DNA of 45,764 nucleotides from Rubrivivax sp. GTDB taxonomy: Bacteria; Pseudomonadota; Gammaproteobacteria; Burkholderiales; Burkholderiaceae_C. Shown one piece after another: positions 1 to 8,403 of this stretch (positions are counted from its first letter, which is position 1; each line of letters starts with the position of its first letter). A program made the translations under genes and the position numbers. The DNA is taken from contig JAJTDM010000041.1 of assembly GCA_021300575.1 (NCBI GenBank), forward strand, positions 1 through 45,764. The letters are read 5' to 3'. The notes below the pieces were generated by a model. The model was given only the letters and a program-made list of their open reading frames with translations. It was not told the DNA's origin and did not search any database.

Positions 1-113
1 CATTGCGCACCACTGCTACACCGGTCTTCCGCGGCACCGCATTCCACCTTGCCACAACCGGGGCACGCAGTGTTTCTTCGGCGCGATTTGCGGCAGCCCG
101 CCGATTACTTCGC

Positions 114-815
114 TCACCCCTCGAAGCCGCAGCGCTGGCGCAGCTCGACCGTGTCAGGTGCAGTCATCATCTCGATGAATCGGGTGGCCAGCGCAGGCTG
201 GGCTGCGCGGGCGGGTACGGCCGTAGTGTAGAGGGTGGCCAGCTCGAACTGGGGCGGCAACAGACCCACCAGATCCACGCCCGGCGTGAACAGGATTTCG
301 GTCACCTGCGTGCAGCCGATGGGGTGGGTGGCTGGCGAGGCCGCGAGCTCGCGCATGGCGGTCGCGCCATTCGGAAAGGTGCGGATGCGCGGCTGCAACT
401 CAGCATCCAGCCCCAACTCCCGCAGCACCTTCGCAAAGTGAATGCCGGCGGTGGCGCGCTGCGGATCCGGGTAGTGCACCACGTCGGCCGCCCGCAAAGC
501 CGCGGCCAGGGCTTCAGGCGTGCTCACCGCAGGGTGCGGCGTGCCCGTGCGCACCGCTACGCCTGTGCGCACCCACCCCAGCGGAGCGCGGCTGTCGGGC
601 CGCAGCAGACCCTCGGCGATGAGCGTGGTCACGATGGCATCGCTGGAGACGAAGAGGTCGCAGGGCTCGCCCGCGGCAAAGGCCTCCTTCATCGCCCCCA
701 CGGCGCCGACGCGGCCTGCGGTCTGGGCTGTCAGCTCCTGCAACAGACGCGGCTGCAGGGCGGTCACCAGCCCCTGGGCGGCGCCGGCGCACAGCAGGTG
801 GAGCGTCGTCGTCAT
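114..815 (-). CDS. Substrate-binding (ModA-like) protein without signal peptide
   Basis: This 233-residue protein resembles periplasmic-binding-protein-like domains of the ModA/extracellular solute-binding type 11 group. It shows an alternating alpha/beta pattern, a GCTQVTEI segment near the C-terminus and a conserved ending (EMMTAPDTVELRQRCGFEG). The ATG at 815 lies 5 nt after the stop of the upstream Bug gene, so the two are probably co-transcribed. An upstream in-frame extension to 1043 only reads through the Bug gene in another frame, and I reject it. The chosen start gives MTTTLHLLCAGAAQGL with no signal peptide, so the protein may stay in the cytoplasm. That is odd for this fold and would fit sensing or buffering rather than transport. 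The ligand is unknown. The family call is from pattern recognition only. Confidence 0.75.
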   Translation of the reverse strand: MTTTLHLLCAGAAQGLVTALQPRLLQELTAQTAGRVGAVGAMKEAFAAGEPCDLFVSSDAIVTTLIAEGLLRPDSRAPLGWVRTGVAVRTGTPHPAVSTPEALAAALRAADVVHYPDPQRATAGIHFAKVLRELGLDAELQPRIRTFPNGATAMRELAASPATHPIGCTQVTEILFTPGVDLVGLLPPQFELATLYTTAVPARAAQPALATRFIEMMTAPDTVELRQRCGFEG

Positions 816-820
816 GGCCC

Positions 821-1845
821 TCAATCCACCTTGATGCCGGCGCTCTTGACCAGGTTGGACCACTTGGTGATGTCGTCGTTCAGGTACTTGGTGAACTCGT
901 CCACGCCCATGGTCAGGGCGGCAGAGCCTTGGGCGCCCCACTGGCGACGCAGCTCGGGGTTGGAGGTGATCTTGGAGATCTCGGCGTTCAGGCGGTTGAC
1001 GATAGCCGCGGGCGTGCCCTTGGGCGCCATCACGCCCAACCAAATGGTGGCTTCATACCCCGGCACGCCGGCCTCGGACAGCGTGGGCAGATCCGGCATG
1101 ATGGCCGAGCGCGTGCGGCCGGTGGTCGCCACGGCCTTGACCTTGCCCGCCTTCACCTGCTCCACCATGGTGGGAATGGCATCGAACATCATGTCCACCT
1201 GGCCGCCGAGCACATCGGTGCGGGCCTGCGCGCTGCCCTTGTAGGGCACGTGCACGATCTTCACGCCGGCCATGGCCTTGAGCAGCTCGCCGGCCATGTG
1301 GTACGGGGTGCCCGGGCCGGAAGAGGCGTAGGTCATGCCATCCGGCTTGGCCTTGGCGGCGCGCAACAAGTCACCCATCTGGGCTGACGGCAGGCCGGAG
1401 CGGGCCACCAGCACCAGGTCGGATGCATTGATAGGCGCCACGCCCACGAAATCACGCATCAACTGGAAAGGCTTGTTGGGAATGAGCGACTCGTTGACCG
1501 TGTGGGTGTTGCTCATCACCAGCAGCGTGTAGCCGTCGGGCGCGCTCTTGGCCACGACGTCGGTGCCGATGATGGAGCCGGCCCCCGGCCGGTTCTCCAC
1601 CACGAAGCTCTGGCCCAGGGCCTCCTGCAGCCGCTGCGCCAAGATGCGGCCGAACACGTCAGCCGAACCGCCCGTGGCAAAGGGATGCGGCCGAACACGT
1701 CAGCCGAACCGCCCGTGGCAAAGGGCACCACCAGCCTCACAGGCTTGGCGGCCGGCCACTCCTGGGCCCAGGCCCCGCCCCCTGCAAACGCCAGGGCCGA
1801 GGCAGCCAGCAAGGTCAGTCGGCGAAAGAAGCGATGACGGTTCAT
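821..1845 (-). pseudogene. Bug-family TTT solute receptor, broken by 41-bp tandem duplication
   Basis: Removing one copy of a 41-bp tandem duplication (1644-1725) leaves a 327-residue Bug receptor. It would have an N-terminal signal peptide (MNRHRFFRRLTLLAASALAF, cleavage near AWAQ), the VRLVVPFATGGSADVF first-lobe motif, VVENRPGAGS and a C-terminal GIKVD. Bug proteins are periplasmic receptors for carboxylates and feed TctAB-type permeases. As it stands, translation from the ATG at 1845 (GGAG upstream) shifts frame in the duplication and stops near 1516, giving about 109 residues. The remaining frame is open from 1657 to 821 but has no export signal. The downstream signal-less binding protein is in the same transcription unit. 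The duplication could be real or an assembly error. I call it a pseudogene because the exported receptor cannot be made in one piece. Confidence 0.88.
1644..1725. repeat. 41-bp perfect tandem duplication (2 copies)
   Basis: Two identical 41-bp units lie head to tail at 1644-1684 and 1685-1725. Each begins ATGCGGCCGAACACG and ends GTGGCAAAGGG. The unit is not a multiple of three, so it shifts the frame of the Bug receptor gene encoded on the minus strand. Confidence 0.97.
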
Positions 1846-2109
1846 TTGAGTCTCCAGTGGGGTGGCAAGACAGGATGCGATGTGCAGGGTCGATATCGGG
1901 TGGTTGGGCGAGCAAGCCACGGCCCATCTCACCCGCCAACAGCCCTGCAGAAGATGAGGAATTGTGGGGCTGGCGGTTCTGCATCGGCGTCAGCAGACCG
2001 ATCAGCCAACAGACACAGTCGGCCATTGCCCCAGGGTTAGCATCCGCGCCTTCATTCATTTACCCATGCCAGCCGGGCTCCGATGGGGCTCGAGGCACGA
2101 TTGCAGACC

Positions 2110-2988
2110 ATGCGCATCGCCACCTTCCTGCATCAGGGCCAACGCCATGTCGGCCTGGTCGACGCCCAAGCCCGTACCGTCACACCCCTGGCCCTGTCAG
2201 AGGCTGACGCCGCGCGCGGCGCCCTGCCGCTGGTGGAACGTGCCGCCCGTGGTGACGCGATGCCCAGCACCGCAGGCGCTGCCGTGTCGCTGGACCATGT
2301 GCAGCTGGAAGCTCCCATCCCACTGCCGCGCCGCAACGTCTGGTGCGTGGGGCGCAACTACCACGCCCACGCCAAAGAGCTGCGCGAGACCGTCTTCAAG
2401 AACAGCAACGCCGATCCGCAGGCCTGGCCCATCGTCTTCACCAAGGTGCCCGAGTGCGTGGTGGCCACCGGCACCGACGTGCGCCTGCCCGGGGCAGCCG
2501 TGTCCAGCCAGATCGACTACGAGGCCGAGCTGGCCGTCATCATCGGCAAAGGGGGCCGCAACATCAGCCGGGCCGAGGCGCTGTCGCATGTCTTTGGCTA
2601 CACCATCGTCAACGACGTGACCGCGCGCGACGTGCAGATGCGCCACCAGCAGTGGGACCTGGGCAAGAGCTTCGACACCTTCTGTCCCATGGGCCCATGG
2701 ATCGTGACCGCCGACGAGCTCGACGGCACCGACACCCGGGTGCGCTGCTGGGTCAACGGCGACCTGCGCCAGGACGCGCGCACCCAGGACCTGATCTTCG
2801 ACCTGCCCACGTTGATCGAGACCTGCTCGCGCGGCATCACCCTGCTGCCGGGCGACATCATCGCCACGGGCACACCTGCGGGCGTGGGCATGGGCCTGAA
2901 CCCGCCGTCCTGGCTGAAGCACGGAGACACGGTCGTCATCGAGATCGACGGCATCGGCAAGCTGAGCAACCGCTTCGTGGACGCCTGA
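2110..2988 (+). CDS. Fumarylacetoacetate hydrolase family protein
   Basis: This 292-residue protein belongs to the FAH superfamily, metal-dependent enzymes that hydrolyse C-C bonds, decarboxylate oxaloacetate-type acids or isomerise ring-cleavage products. It has VGRNYHAHAKEL, a metal-binding YEAE pair (E138, E140), a metal-ligand Asp in TIVNDVTARD (D169), a KSFDTFCPMGPW motif and ATGTPAGVGMGL near the end. An upstream in-frame start at 2083 would add nine residues. I prefer the ATG at 2110 because MRIATF matches the usual family N-terminus. A Bug receptor follows 54 nt downstream on the same strand, so enzyme and receptor probably serve one carboxylate. The exact reaction cannot be assigned. 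Confidence 0.9.
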   Translation: MRIATFLHQGQRHVGLVDAQARTVTPLALSEADAARGALPLVERAARGDAMPSTAGAAVSLDHVQLEAPIPLPRRNVWCVGRNYHAHAKELRETVFKNSNADPQAWPIVFTKVPECVVATGTDVRLPGAAVSSQIDYEAELAVIIGKGGRNISRAEALSHVFGYTIVNDVTARDVQMRHQQWDLGKSFDTFCPMGPWIVTADELDGTDTRVRCWVNGDLRQDARTQDLIFDLPTLIETCSRGITLLPGDIIATGTPAGVGMGLNPPSWLKHGDTVVIEIDGIGKLSNRFVDA

Positions 2989-3042
2989 GCGGCGCCGCTG
3001 CGACCCACCACGACCAGATCTGACTCCCCAGGAGAACCCACC

Positions 3043-4029
3043 ATGCAACGACGCCACCTGATCACCGCCGCCGCGGCCACCACGCTGGCTGCCAGCCTGG
3101 GCACCAGCCCCGCCGCCGCCCAGAGCGCCTGGCCGGAGGGCCGCAACATCACCATGATCGTGCCCTTCCCGCCCGGGGGCGTGGCCGATACCGTGGCCCG
3201 CCCGGTGGCCGAAGCCCTGGCGCGCGAACTCAAGGCCACCATCGTGGTGGAGAACCGTGCCGGCGCGGGCGGGGGCCTGGGCATCGCCGCGGCTTCGCGC
3301 GCGGCGGCCGACGGCTACACGCTCTTGATGAGCCTGTCGTCCATCTCCATCCTGCCCGAGGCCGACCTGCTGTTCGGCCGCAAGCCCGCCTTCACGCTGA
3401 ACCAGTTCCGGCCCATCGCCCGCTTCACGGCCGACCCCACCGTCCTGGTGGTGCGCGCCGAGGCCCCGTGGAAGACGCTGGCCGAGTTCATGGCCGACTC
3501 CAAGAAGAAGCCCGGCGGCTACAACTACGGCAGCTCCGGCAACTACGGCACCATGCACGTGCCCATGGAGATGCTCAAGGCCAGCGCAGGCTTTCCGGCC
3601 ACGCACGTGCCCTTCACGGGCGCCGGGCCGGCGGTGCTGGCCCTGCTGGGCGGGCAGATCGACGCCGTGGCCAGCGGCCCGTCCACCGTGGCGCAGCACA
3701 TCAAGGCCGGCAAGCTGCGGGCGCTGGGCCACTGGGGCGACAAGCCGCTGCAGTCGCTGCCTGAGGTGCCCAGCCTCTCGCAGCTCGGCCAGCCGGTGAA
3801 GTTCGCGCAGTGGGCCGGCCTGTTCGTGCCCGCGGGCACGCCGGAAGACATCATCCAGAAGCTGCGCGCCGCCTCGCGCAAGGTTGCGGCCGACCCGGCG
3901 GTGGTCGCCACCATCGGCAAGGCCGGCAGCCCCATCGAGTACCTGGACGCGCCCGAGTTCCAGACCTACTGGGACGCTGACGCCCGGGCCATGGCCGAGG
4001 CGGTCAAGCGCATCGGCAAGGTGGAGTAG
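3043..4029 (+). CDS. Bug-family TTT solute receptor
   Basis: This 328-residue periplasmic receptor has a twin-Arg-like or Sec signal (MQRRHLITAAAATTLAASLG, cleavage near AAAQ). It is followed by ITMIVPFPPGGVADTVARPV and VVENRAGAGGG, the two hallmark segments of the Bug fold. A strong Shine-Dalgarno (CAGGAGAACCCACC) precedes the ATG. These proteins bind organic acids and hand them to TctA/TctB permeases, none of which is encoded in this window. It lies behind the FAH-family gene and converges with the GntR regulator. The two stop codons abut (TAG at 4027-4029, regulator stop from 4030), leaving no room for a terminator. Confidence 0.93.
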   Translation: MQRRHLITAAAATTLAASLGTSPAAAQSAWPEGRNITMIVPFPPGGVADTVARPVAEALARELKATIVVENRAGAGGGLGIAAASRAAADGYTLLMSLSSISILPEADLLFGRKPAFTLNQFRPIARFTADPTVLVVRAEAPWKTLAEFMADSKKKPGGYNYGSSGNYGTMHVPMEMLKASAGFPATHVPFTGAGPAVLALLGGQIDAVASGPSTVAQHIKAGKLRALGHWGDKPLQSLPEVPSLSQLGQPVKFAQWAGLFVPAGTPEDIIQKLRAASRKVAADPAVVATIGKAGSPIEYLDAPEFQTYWDADARAMAEAVKRIGKVE

Positions 4030-4824
4030 TCAGTACCCTTCGGCCGCGCGCTGCGCGGCCTGCTCGATGCGCGGCCAGGTGTTCATGAGGTGCCCGCGCA
4101 TGGCCTGGGCCAGGGCCTCGGCGTCACGCGCGGCCAGCGCCTGCGCCATGGCCTCGTGCTCGGCCATGGCGGCGCCCCAGTTGTCGGGCACGCTGTTGCC
4201 CACGTAGCGAATGCGGCGCATGCGCTGCGCCAGGGTGGCATGCGTGGCGGACAAGGTTTCGTTGGCGGCCAGAGCCACCACCGACTCGTGGAAACGCTGG
4301 TTGAGCGCAAAGTAGGGCTGCCGCTCGCGCAGGCGGAAGTGCTCGCGCATCTGCTCGTGCAAGGCGAGCACGGCGTTGATGCGTTCCTGCGGCGCGCCGC
4401 AGGCCTCGCGGGCCGCGAATTCCTCCAGCAGCGCGATCACGCGCAGCATGTCCTGCGCATCCTTGGCGGAAAACGCGCGCACGATGGCGCCGCGCAGGGG
4501 CTGCATCTCCACCAGGCCTTCAGCGGCCAGCACCTTCAAGGCCTCGCGGATGGGCGTGCGCGACACCCCCAGGTTCGCCGCAAGTTCCAGCTCAGGCACC
4601 CGCTCGCCCGGGCGCAACTGGTTCTCGACGATCAGGTCGCGCAGCCGGGCCGTGACCTCATCGTGCAGGCGCGGCCGGCTGATGGCCGGGGCGGGCAACA
4701 GCGGGGGAGCGACGGCAGGCTGCAGGTCAGCCGGTGGTGCATCGGTGGAATCAACGGCAGGGAAAACCACGATCGGATTCTGCTGGGGTTTGGCTATTCT
4801 CGTTCTGTAATTACGGATTACCAA
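4030..4824 (-). CDS. GntR/FadR-type transcriptional regulator
   Basis: This protein of up to 264 residues has an N-terminal winged helix (about residues 50-118). The segments RLRDLIVENQLRPGERV, LAANLGVSRTPIREALKVLAAEGLV and RGAIV are typical of the GntR family. The all-helical C-terminal domain has FCD-type features, namely ALNQRFHESVV and EHEAMAQALAARDAEALAQAMRGHL. FCD domains usually bind carboxylates through a metal ion. The longest frame opens with TTG at 4824. A GTG at 4770 would remove 18 Pro-rich residues, and no clear ribosome-binding site decides between them. It is divergent from the amidohydrolase-to-Bug catabolic operon and is its likely local repressor. Confidence 0.9.
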   Translation of the reverse strand: MVIRNYRTRIAKPQQNPIVVFPAVDSTDAPPADLQPAVAPPLLPAPAISRPRLHDEVTARLRDLIVENQLRPGERVPELELAANLGVSRTPIREALKVLAAEGLVEMQPLRGAIVRAFSAKDAQDMLRVIALLEEFAAREACGAPQERINAVLALHEQMREHFRLRERQPYFALNQRFHESVVALAANETLSATHATLAQRMRRIRYVGNSVPDNWGAAMAEHEAMAQALAARDAEALAQAMRGHLMNTWPRIEQAAQRAAEGY

Positions 4825-4830
4825 TCACGG
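4795..4830. promoter_or_regulatory. AT-rich divergent promoter with GTAATTAC palindrome
   Basis: The gap between the regulator and the amidohydrolase contains a short AT-rich stretch unlike its GC-rich surroundings. It holds TATTCT, the 8-bp palindrome GTAATTAC and a nearby GGATTACC. This is the natural place for divergent promoters and an operator for the adjacent GntR-type protein. The binding assignment is inference from position and symmetry only. Confidence 0.4.
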
Positions 4831-4915
4831 GTTTCCCCCACCGGCGCCTGCACCGACCGCCGCCCCTGAAGACTCTCCTGCCGCGCAGCCCCCTTCTGCC
4901 CAGCCGTCCATCGCC

Positions 4916-5821
4916 ATGCCACGCCGCATCGTCGACGCCCACCACCACTTCTGGGACCTGGGCCGCAACCGCCACCCCTGGCTGTGCGACGAGCCACCCA
5001 TTGCCTTTCGCTATGGCGACTACGCCGCTCTGCGGCGCAACTACCTGCAGGCCGACTATCTGCATGACGCGGCCACCGCGTCGGTGGAGGTCCAGGGCAC
5101 GGTCTACGTGGAAACCGAATGGGACCCGGCCGACCCGCGCGGCGAGATGCGCTACGTCGAGACCCTGATACGCGACACCGGCCTGCCCACCGTGGCCGTG
5201 GCCCACACCCGGCTGGACGCACCCGAGGCTGCCGAGCTTCTGGCCTACCACGCGGCCTTCCCCTTCGTGCGCAGCATCCGCCACAAGCCACGCGCCAACC
5301 CGCGCCCTGGGATGGCCGAGCCGGGGGGCATGGCCGACAGTGCCTGGCGGCGCGGCTTCGCGCAACTGGCGCCGCTGGGCCTGCGCTTTGACCTGCAGAC
5401 GCCCTGGTGGCACATGGGCGAGGCCGCGGCCCTGGCGCGCGACTTCCCCAACACCACCCTCATCATCAACCACGCCGGCCTGCCGGCGGACCGCAGCGCC
5501 GAAGGCCTGGCGGCCTGGCGCACAGCAATGGCACAGGTGGCCGGCTGCCCCAACGTGTGCGTGAAGATCTCGGGCATCGGCGTGCCAGGCCAAGTCTGGA
5601 CGGCCCAGGCCAACGGCGCCATCGTGCGTCACCTCATCGAGGTCTTTGGCGTGACGCGCTGCATGTTCGCCAGCAATTTCCCGGTGGACAGCCTGTGCGG
5701 CAGCTTAGAGGCCATCTTCGGCGGCTTCGGGAACATCGTGGCGGACCTGTCCGACGACGAGCAGGACGCCCTCTTCCGCCGTAACGCGATCCGCATCTAC
5801 GACATGGGCTTGGCCGAATGA
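4916..5821 (+). CDS. Amidohydrolase-2 family metal-dependent hydrolase (lactonase-like)
   Basis: This 301-residue TIM-barrel hydrolase belongs to the amidohydrolase_2 group, which includes 2-pyrone-4,6-dicarboxylate and sugar-lactone hydrolases. It opens with IVDAHHHFWDLGRNRHPWL (metal-binding HxH at residues 9-11). It has an IINHAGLP segment after the mid-barrel strand and FASNFPVDS near the C-terminus, where the catalytic Asp sits in this family. It lacks a signal peptide, so it is cytoplasmic. It is the first gene of the operon facing the GntR regulator and is followed 58 nt later by a dehydrogenase. The neighbours suggest it opens a lactone or hydrolyses a carboxylate intermediate, but the substrate is unknown. 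No convincing Shine-Dalgarno precedes the ATG. Confidence 0.88.
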   Translation: MPRRIVDAHHHFWDLGRNRHPWLCDEPPIAFRYGDYAALRRNYLQADYLHDAATASVEVQGTVYVETEWDPADPRGEMRYVETLIRDTGLPTVAVAHTRLDAPEAAELLAYHAAFPFVRSIRHKPRANPRPGMAEPGGMADSAWRRGFAQLAPLGLRFDLQTPWWHMGEAAALARDFPNTTLIINHAGLPADRSAEGLAAWRTAMAQVAGCPNVCVKISGIGVPGQVWTAQANGAIVRHLIEVFGVTRCMFASNFPVDSLCGSLEAIFGGFGNIVADLSDDEQDALFRRNAIRIYDMGLAE

Positions 5822-5879
5822 GTGCCCCTCGCCGCTACGGAGCGCTGATGTCCAAGCACGTGCATGAAAGGAGCGTCGA

Positions 5880-6803
5880 GTGAGCGCCGACGACACACGC
5901 ACAACGGACCGCCCCGCGCTCGCCTACATCGGCCTGGGGCTGATGGGCGGGCCGATGAGCGCGCACCTGGTGTCACGCGGCTGGACCGTGCGCGGCTTCG
6001 ACACGGTGCCAGAGCGGCGGGACGCCGCCGCAGCGCGCGGCGTGCAGGTCTGCGCCAGCGCGCGCGAAGCTGCTCAAGGTGCAGGCCTCGTGGTGCTGAA
6101 CCTGCCCACCACCGATGCCGTGGAGGACGTGATGTTTGGCGCGCAGGGGCTGGCGCAGGTGATGCTGCCGCCGCAGCGCGTGGTGGACTTCTCTACCATC
6201 GCCGTGGACCGGGGGCGCGACTTCATCGCCCGCCTGCAGGCGCAGGCAGGCTGCGGCTGGGTGGACGCGCCGGTGTCCGGGGGACCGGCCGCCGCGGGTG
6301 CGGGCACGCTGACCGTGATGGCCGGCGCCCATGAGGACGACCGCACTGCCGTGGCCTCGCTGATGTCCGACGTGGCCGCCCGCTTCACCGTGCTGGGCCC
6401 GCCCGGCAGTGGGCTGGTGGCCAAGATGCTCAACCAGCTGATGGTGGGCTGCCTGCACGCCACGGTGGCGGAGTTCACGCTGATGGCCGAGACCGCCGGC
6501 ATCGAGGCGGACCTGGTGCCCCAGGCCCTGGCCGGCGGCCATGCCGACGGCGTGCTGTTCCAGCAGATCTACCCCCGCATGCGCAGCCGCGACTTCGCGC
6601 CGCGCGGCTACGTGCGGCAACTGCTGAAGGACCTGGACATGGTGCTGGCCTTCGCCAAGGACCTGCAGGTGCCCACCCCCATGACGGCGCAGGCCCAGAC
6701 CCTGTACCGCATGCTGGCCCACCTGGGCCACAGCGAGCTGGACACCTCGGCGGTGTTCAAGCTGTACGAGCGGGACACGCCCGCTCCCACAACCAAACCC
6801 TGA
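5880..6803 (+). CDS. NAD(P)-dependent beta-hydroxyacid dehydrogenase (HIBADH family)
   Basis: This 307-residue oxidoreductase belongs to the 3-hydroxyisobutyrate/tartronate-semialdehyde dehydrogenase family. The Rossmann motif is YIGLGLMGGPM (from residue 16). The substrate-binding segment is DAPVSGGPAAAGAGTLTVM. The catalytic Lys is K182 in GSGLVAKMLNQL. The start is GTG at 5880, chosen because AAAGGAG lies just upstream. It probably oxidises or reduces a beta-hydroxy acid or semialdehyde made in the pathway of the flanking amidohydrolase and PdxA-family enzymes. It is followed by the TRAP receptor gene 35 nt downstream. Confidence 0.92.
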   Translation: MSADDTRTTDRPALAYIGLGLMGGPMSAHLVSRGWTVRGFDTVPERRDAAAARGVQVCASAREAAQGAGLVVLNLPTTDAVEDVMFGAQGLAQVMLPPQRVVDFSTIAVDRGRDFIARLQAQAGCGWVDAPVSGGPAAAGAGTLTVMAGAHEDDRTAVASLMSDVAARFTVLGPPGSGLVAKMLNQLMVGCLHATVAEFTLMAETAGIEADLVPQALAGGHADGVLFQQIYPRMRSRDFAPRGYVRQLLKDLDMVLAFAKDLQVPTPMTAQAQTLYRMLAHLGHSELDTSAVFKLYERDTPAPTTKP

Positions 6804-6838
6804 CCCCTGACCCCCACCGCAAACAGAGGAAACAAGCC

Positions 6839-7828
6839 ATGAAACTGTTCAAGACCCTGAGCCTGGCCGCCGCGGCCGCCCTGCTGATGGCCGGCGCCGC
6901 GCAGGCGCAGATCAAGCTGCGCTACGCCCACGTGGGCGTGGCCAATGCCCCGCAGACCTTGTATGCCGATGAGGTGGCCAAGCTCGTCAAGGAACGCACG
7001 CAGGGTCGGGTGGAGATCCAGGTCTTCGCCAACTCGCAGCTCGGCGGCGTGGGAGAGATGGTGGACGGCATCAAGTCCGGCGCCATCGCCATGGGCCACC
7101 ACGACTTCGCCTCACTGGGCAAGATCCTGCCCAACACGGCCGTCTTCAACGCGCCCTTCATCTACCGCGACGCCGCGCACGCGCTGCGCGCCACCGATTC
7201 GCGCAGCTCGGAGGCCCTGAAGGCCATCAACGCCGAGTTGGTGCAAAAGGGCGGGATGCGCATCGTGGGCAGCTTCTTCCAGGGCACGCGCCACCTCACC
7301 TCCAAGGAACGGGTGCTGTCCCCCGCCGACATGAAGGGCAAGAAGTACCGTGGCGTGCCCGTGAAGCTGTGGTCGTCCATGCTCACGGGCATGGGTGCCG
7401 TGGCCACGCCGGTGGAGGTGTCGGAGCTGGCCACCGCCCTGGCCACCGGCCTCGTGGTCGGCCAGGAGAACCCGCTGCCCAACATCTTCAACCTCAAGCT
7501 CTTCGAGGTGCAGAAGTTCGTCATGCTCACAGGCCACATGCAGTCGGTGCTGTCGGTGTTCGTCAACGAGAAGATCTGGGCGGGCGTGCCCGCGGGCGAC
7601 CGCAAGATCATCGAGGACACCATGGCCGAGGTGGGGCAGAAGACGCTGGACTGGGACAAGAAGACCTTCGACCAGTACCGCAAGGACCTGGAAGCCAAGG
7701 GCATGACCTTCATCTCCGACAAGGAAGGGCTGCAGCTGGACGCCTTCCGCCAGGCCGTGATCGGGCAGGTCAACAAGGACTTCCCGGAGTGGACCACGCT
7801 GATCCAGCAGATCCAGGCCGTCAAGTGA
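6839..7828 (+). CDS. TRAP transporter substrate-binding protein DctP family
   Basis: This 329-residue periplasmic receptor has a signal peptide (MKLFKTLSLAAAAALLMAGA, cleavage AQA/QIKLRY). Typical TRAP P-subunit segments follow: LRYAHVGVANAPQTLYADEVAKLV, QLGGVGEMVDGIKSGAIAM, LKGKKYR-like MKGKKYRGVPVKLW, and VVGQENPLPNI. The Arg within KYRGVP probably corresponds to the conserved carboxylate-binding Arg of the family. It is co-transcribed with the small and large permease subunits and with catabolic enzymes. Its ligand is therefore likely the acid these enzymes degrade. Confidence 0.94.
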   Translation: MKLFKTLSLAAAAALLMAGAAQAQIKLRYAHVGVANAPQTLYADEVAKLVKERTQGRVEIQVFANSQLGGVGEMVDGIKSGAIAMGHHDFASLGKILPNTAVFNAPFIYRDAAHALRATDSRSSEALKAINAELVQKGGMRIVGSFFQGTRHLTSKERVLSPADMKGKKYRGVPVKLWSSMLTGMGAVATPVEVSELATALATGLVVGQENPLPNIFNLKLFEVQKFVMLTGHMQSVLSVFVNEKIWAGVPAGDRKIIEDTMAEVGQKTLDWDKKTFDQYRKDLEAKGMTFISDKEGLQLDAFRQAVIGQVNKDFPEWTTLIQQIQAVK

Positions 7829-7893
7829 GCCTGGGGCCGCGGCAGGTCTTGCACCCCGCCGCGGCCTGACCCATCGCCTCACCGGGAACCTCC

Positions 7894-8376
7894 ATGTCCG
7901 CCTTGCGCCGAATGACCGTCGTGGCCTGCCTGCTGTTGCTGGCCGCGCTGATCTTCACCCCCAGCCTGCAGATCGTGATGCGCGGCGTCTTCAACGTGCC
8001 CATGTCGGGCGCGGAGGAACTGACCCGCTACTTCCTGATCGCCTTGACCCTGGTGGGGGCTGCGCAGGTCACGCACGAGGGTGGACAGATCCGCATGCAG
8101 GAGTTCCAGGCGATGCTGCCCGCGCGGCTGCGCTTTGCGGTGCAGTTGCTGATAGAGGTGGCGGCTGCGGGAATGTTCGCGCTGATGGCCGTGGCGTCGG
8201 TGGTCTCCATCCGCAACAACCTGGACAACCAGACCGCCACACTGGAGATGCCCTACTGGCTGTTCATGGCGCCGATGACCATCGGCATGACCCTGCTGAC
8301 GCTGGAAAGCCTGGCCCTGCTGCGGCGCACCTGGCGCCAGGGCCACGCCGACAACAAGCAGACCACCCTGGCCTGA
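7894..8376 (+). CDS. TRAP transporter small permease (DctQ)
   Basis: This 160-residue integral membrane protein has four predicted hydrophobic segments, as in DctQ subunits. The family signature lies in VMRGVFNVPMSGAEELTRYFLI, with the Glu pair before the second membrane helix, and is followed by GGQIRM. The ATG is preceded by GGGAAC. It sits between the receptor and the DctM gene and forms the membrane complex with DctM. Confidence 0.93.
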   Translation: MSALRRMTVVACLLLLAALIFTPSLQIVMRGVFNVPMSGAEELTRYFLIALTLVGAAQVTHEGGQIRMQEFQAMLPARLRFAVQLLIEVAAAGMFALMAVASVVSIRNNLDNQTATLEMPYWLFMAPMTIGMTLLTLESLALLRRTWRQGHADNKQTTLA

Positions 8377-8403
8377 CCGCCCCCTTTTGACGCACGCACC
8401 CCC

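Noticed and set aside
1..3. CAT at the very edge as a possible minus-strand start of another gene
   Set aside because: Only the start triplet would be inside the window and no ribosome-binding site is visible, so it cannot be supported.
3..1244. Plus-strand open frame at the left edge
   Set aside because: Runs antisense through the binding-protein gene and the Bug pseudogene and shows only Arg/His/Gly-rich shadow composition.
2197..3732. Long open frame antisense to the FAH and Bug genes (511 codons)
   Set aside because: His/Gly/Arg/Gln-rich composition with no family pattern. It is a complement-strand artefact of GC-rich codon usage over two well-supported genes.
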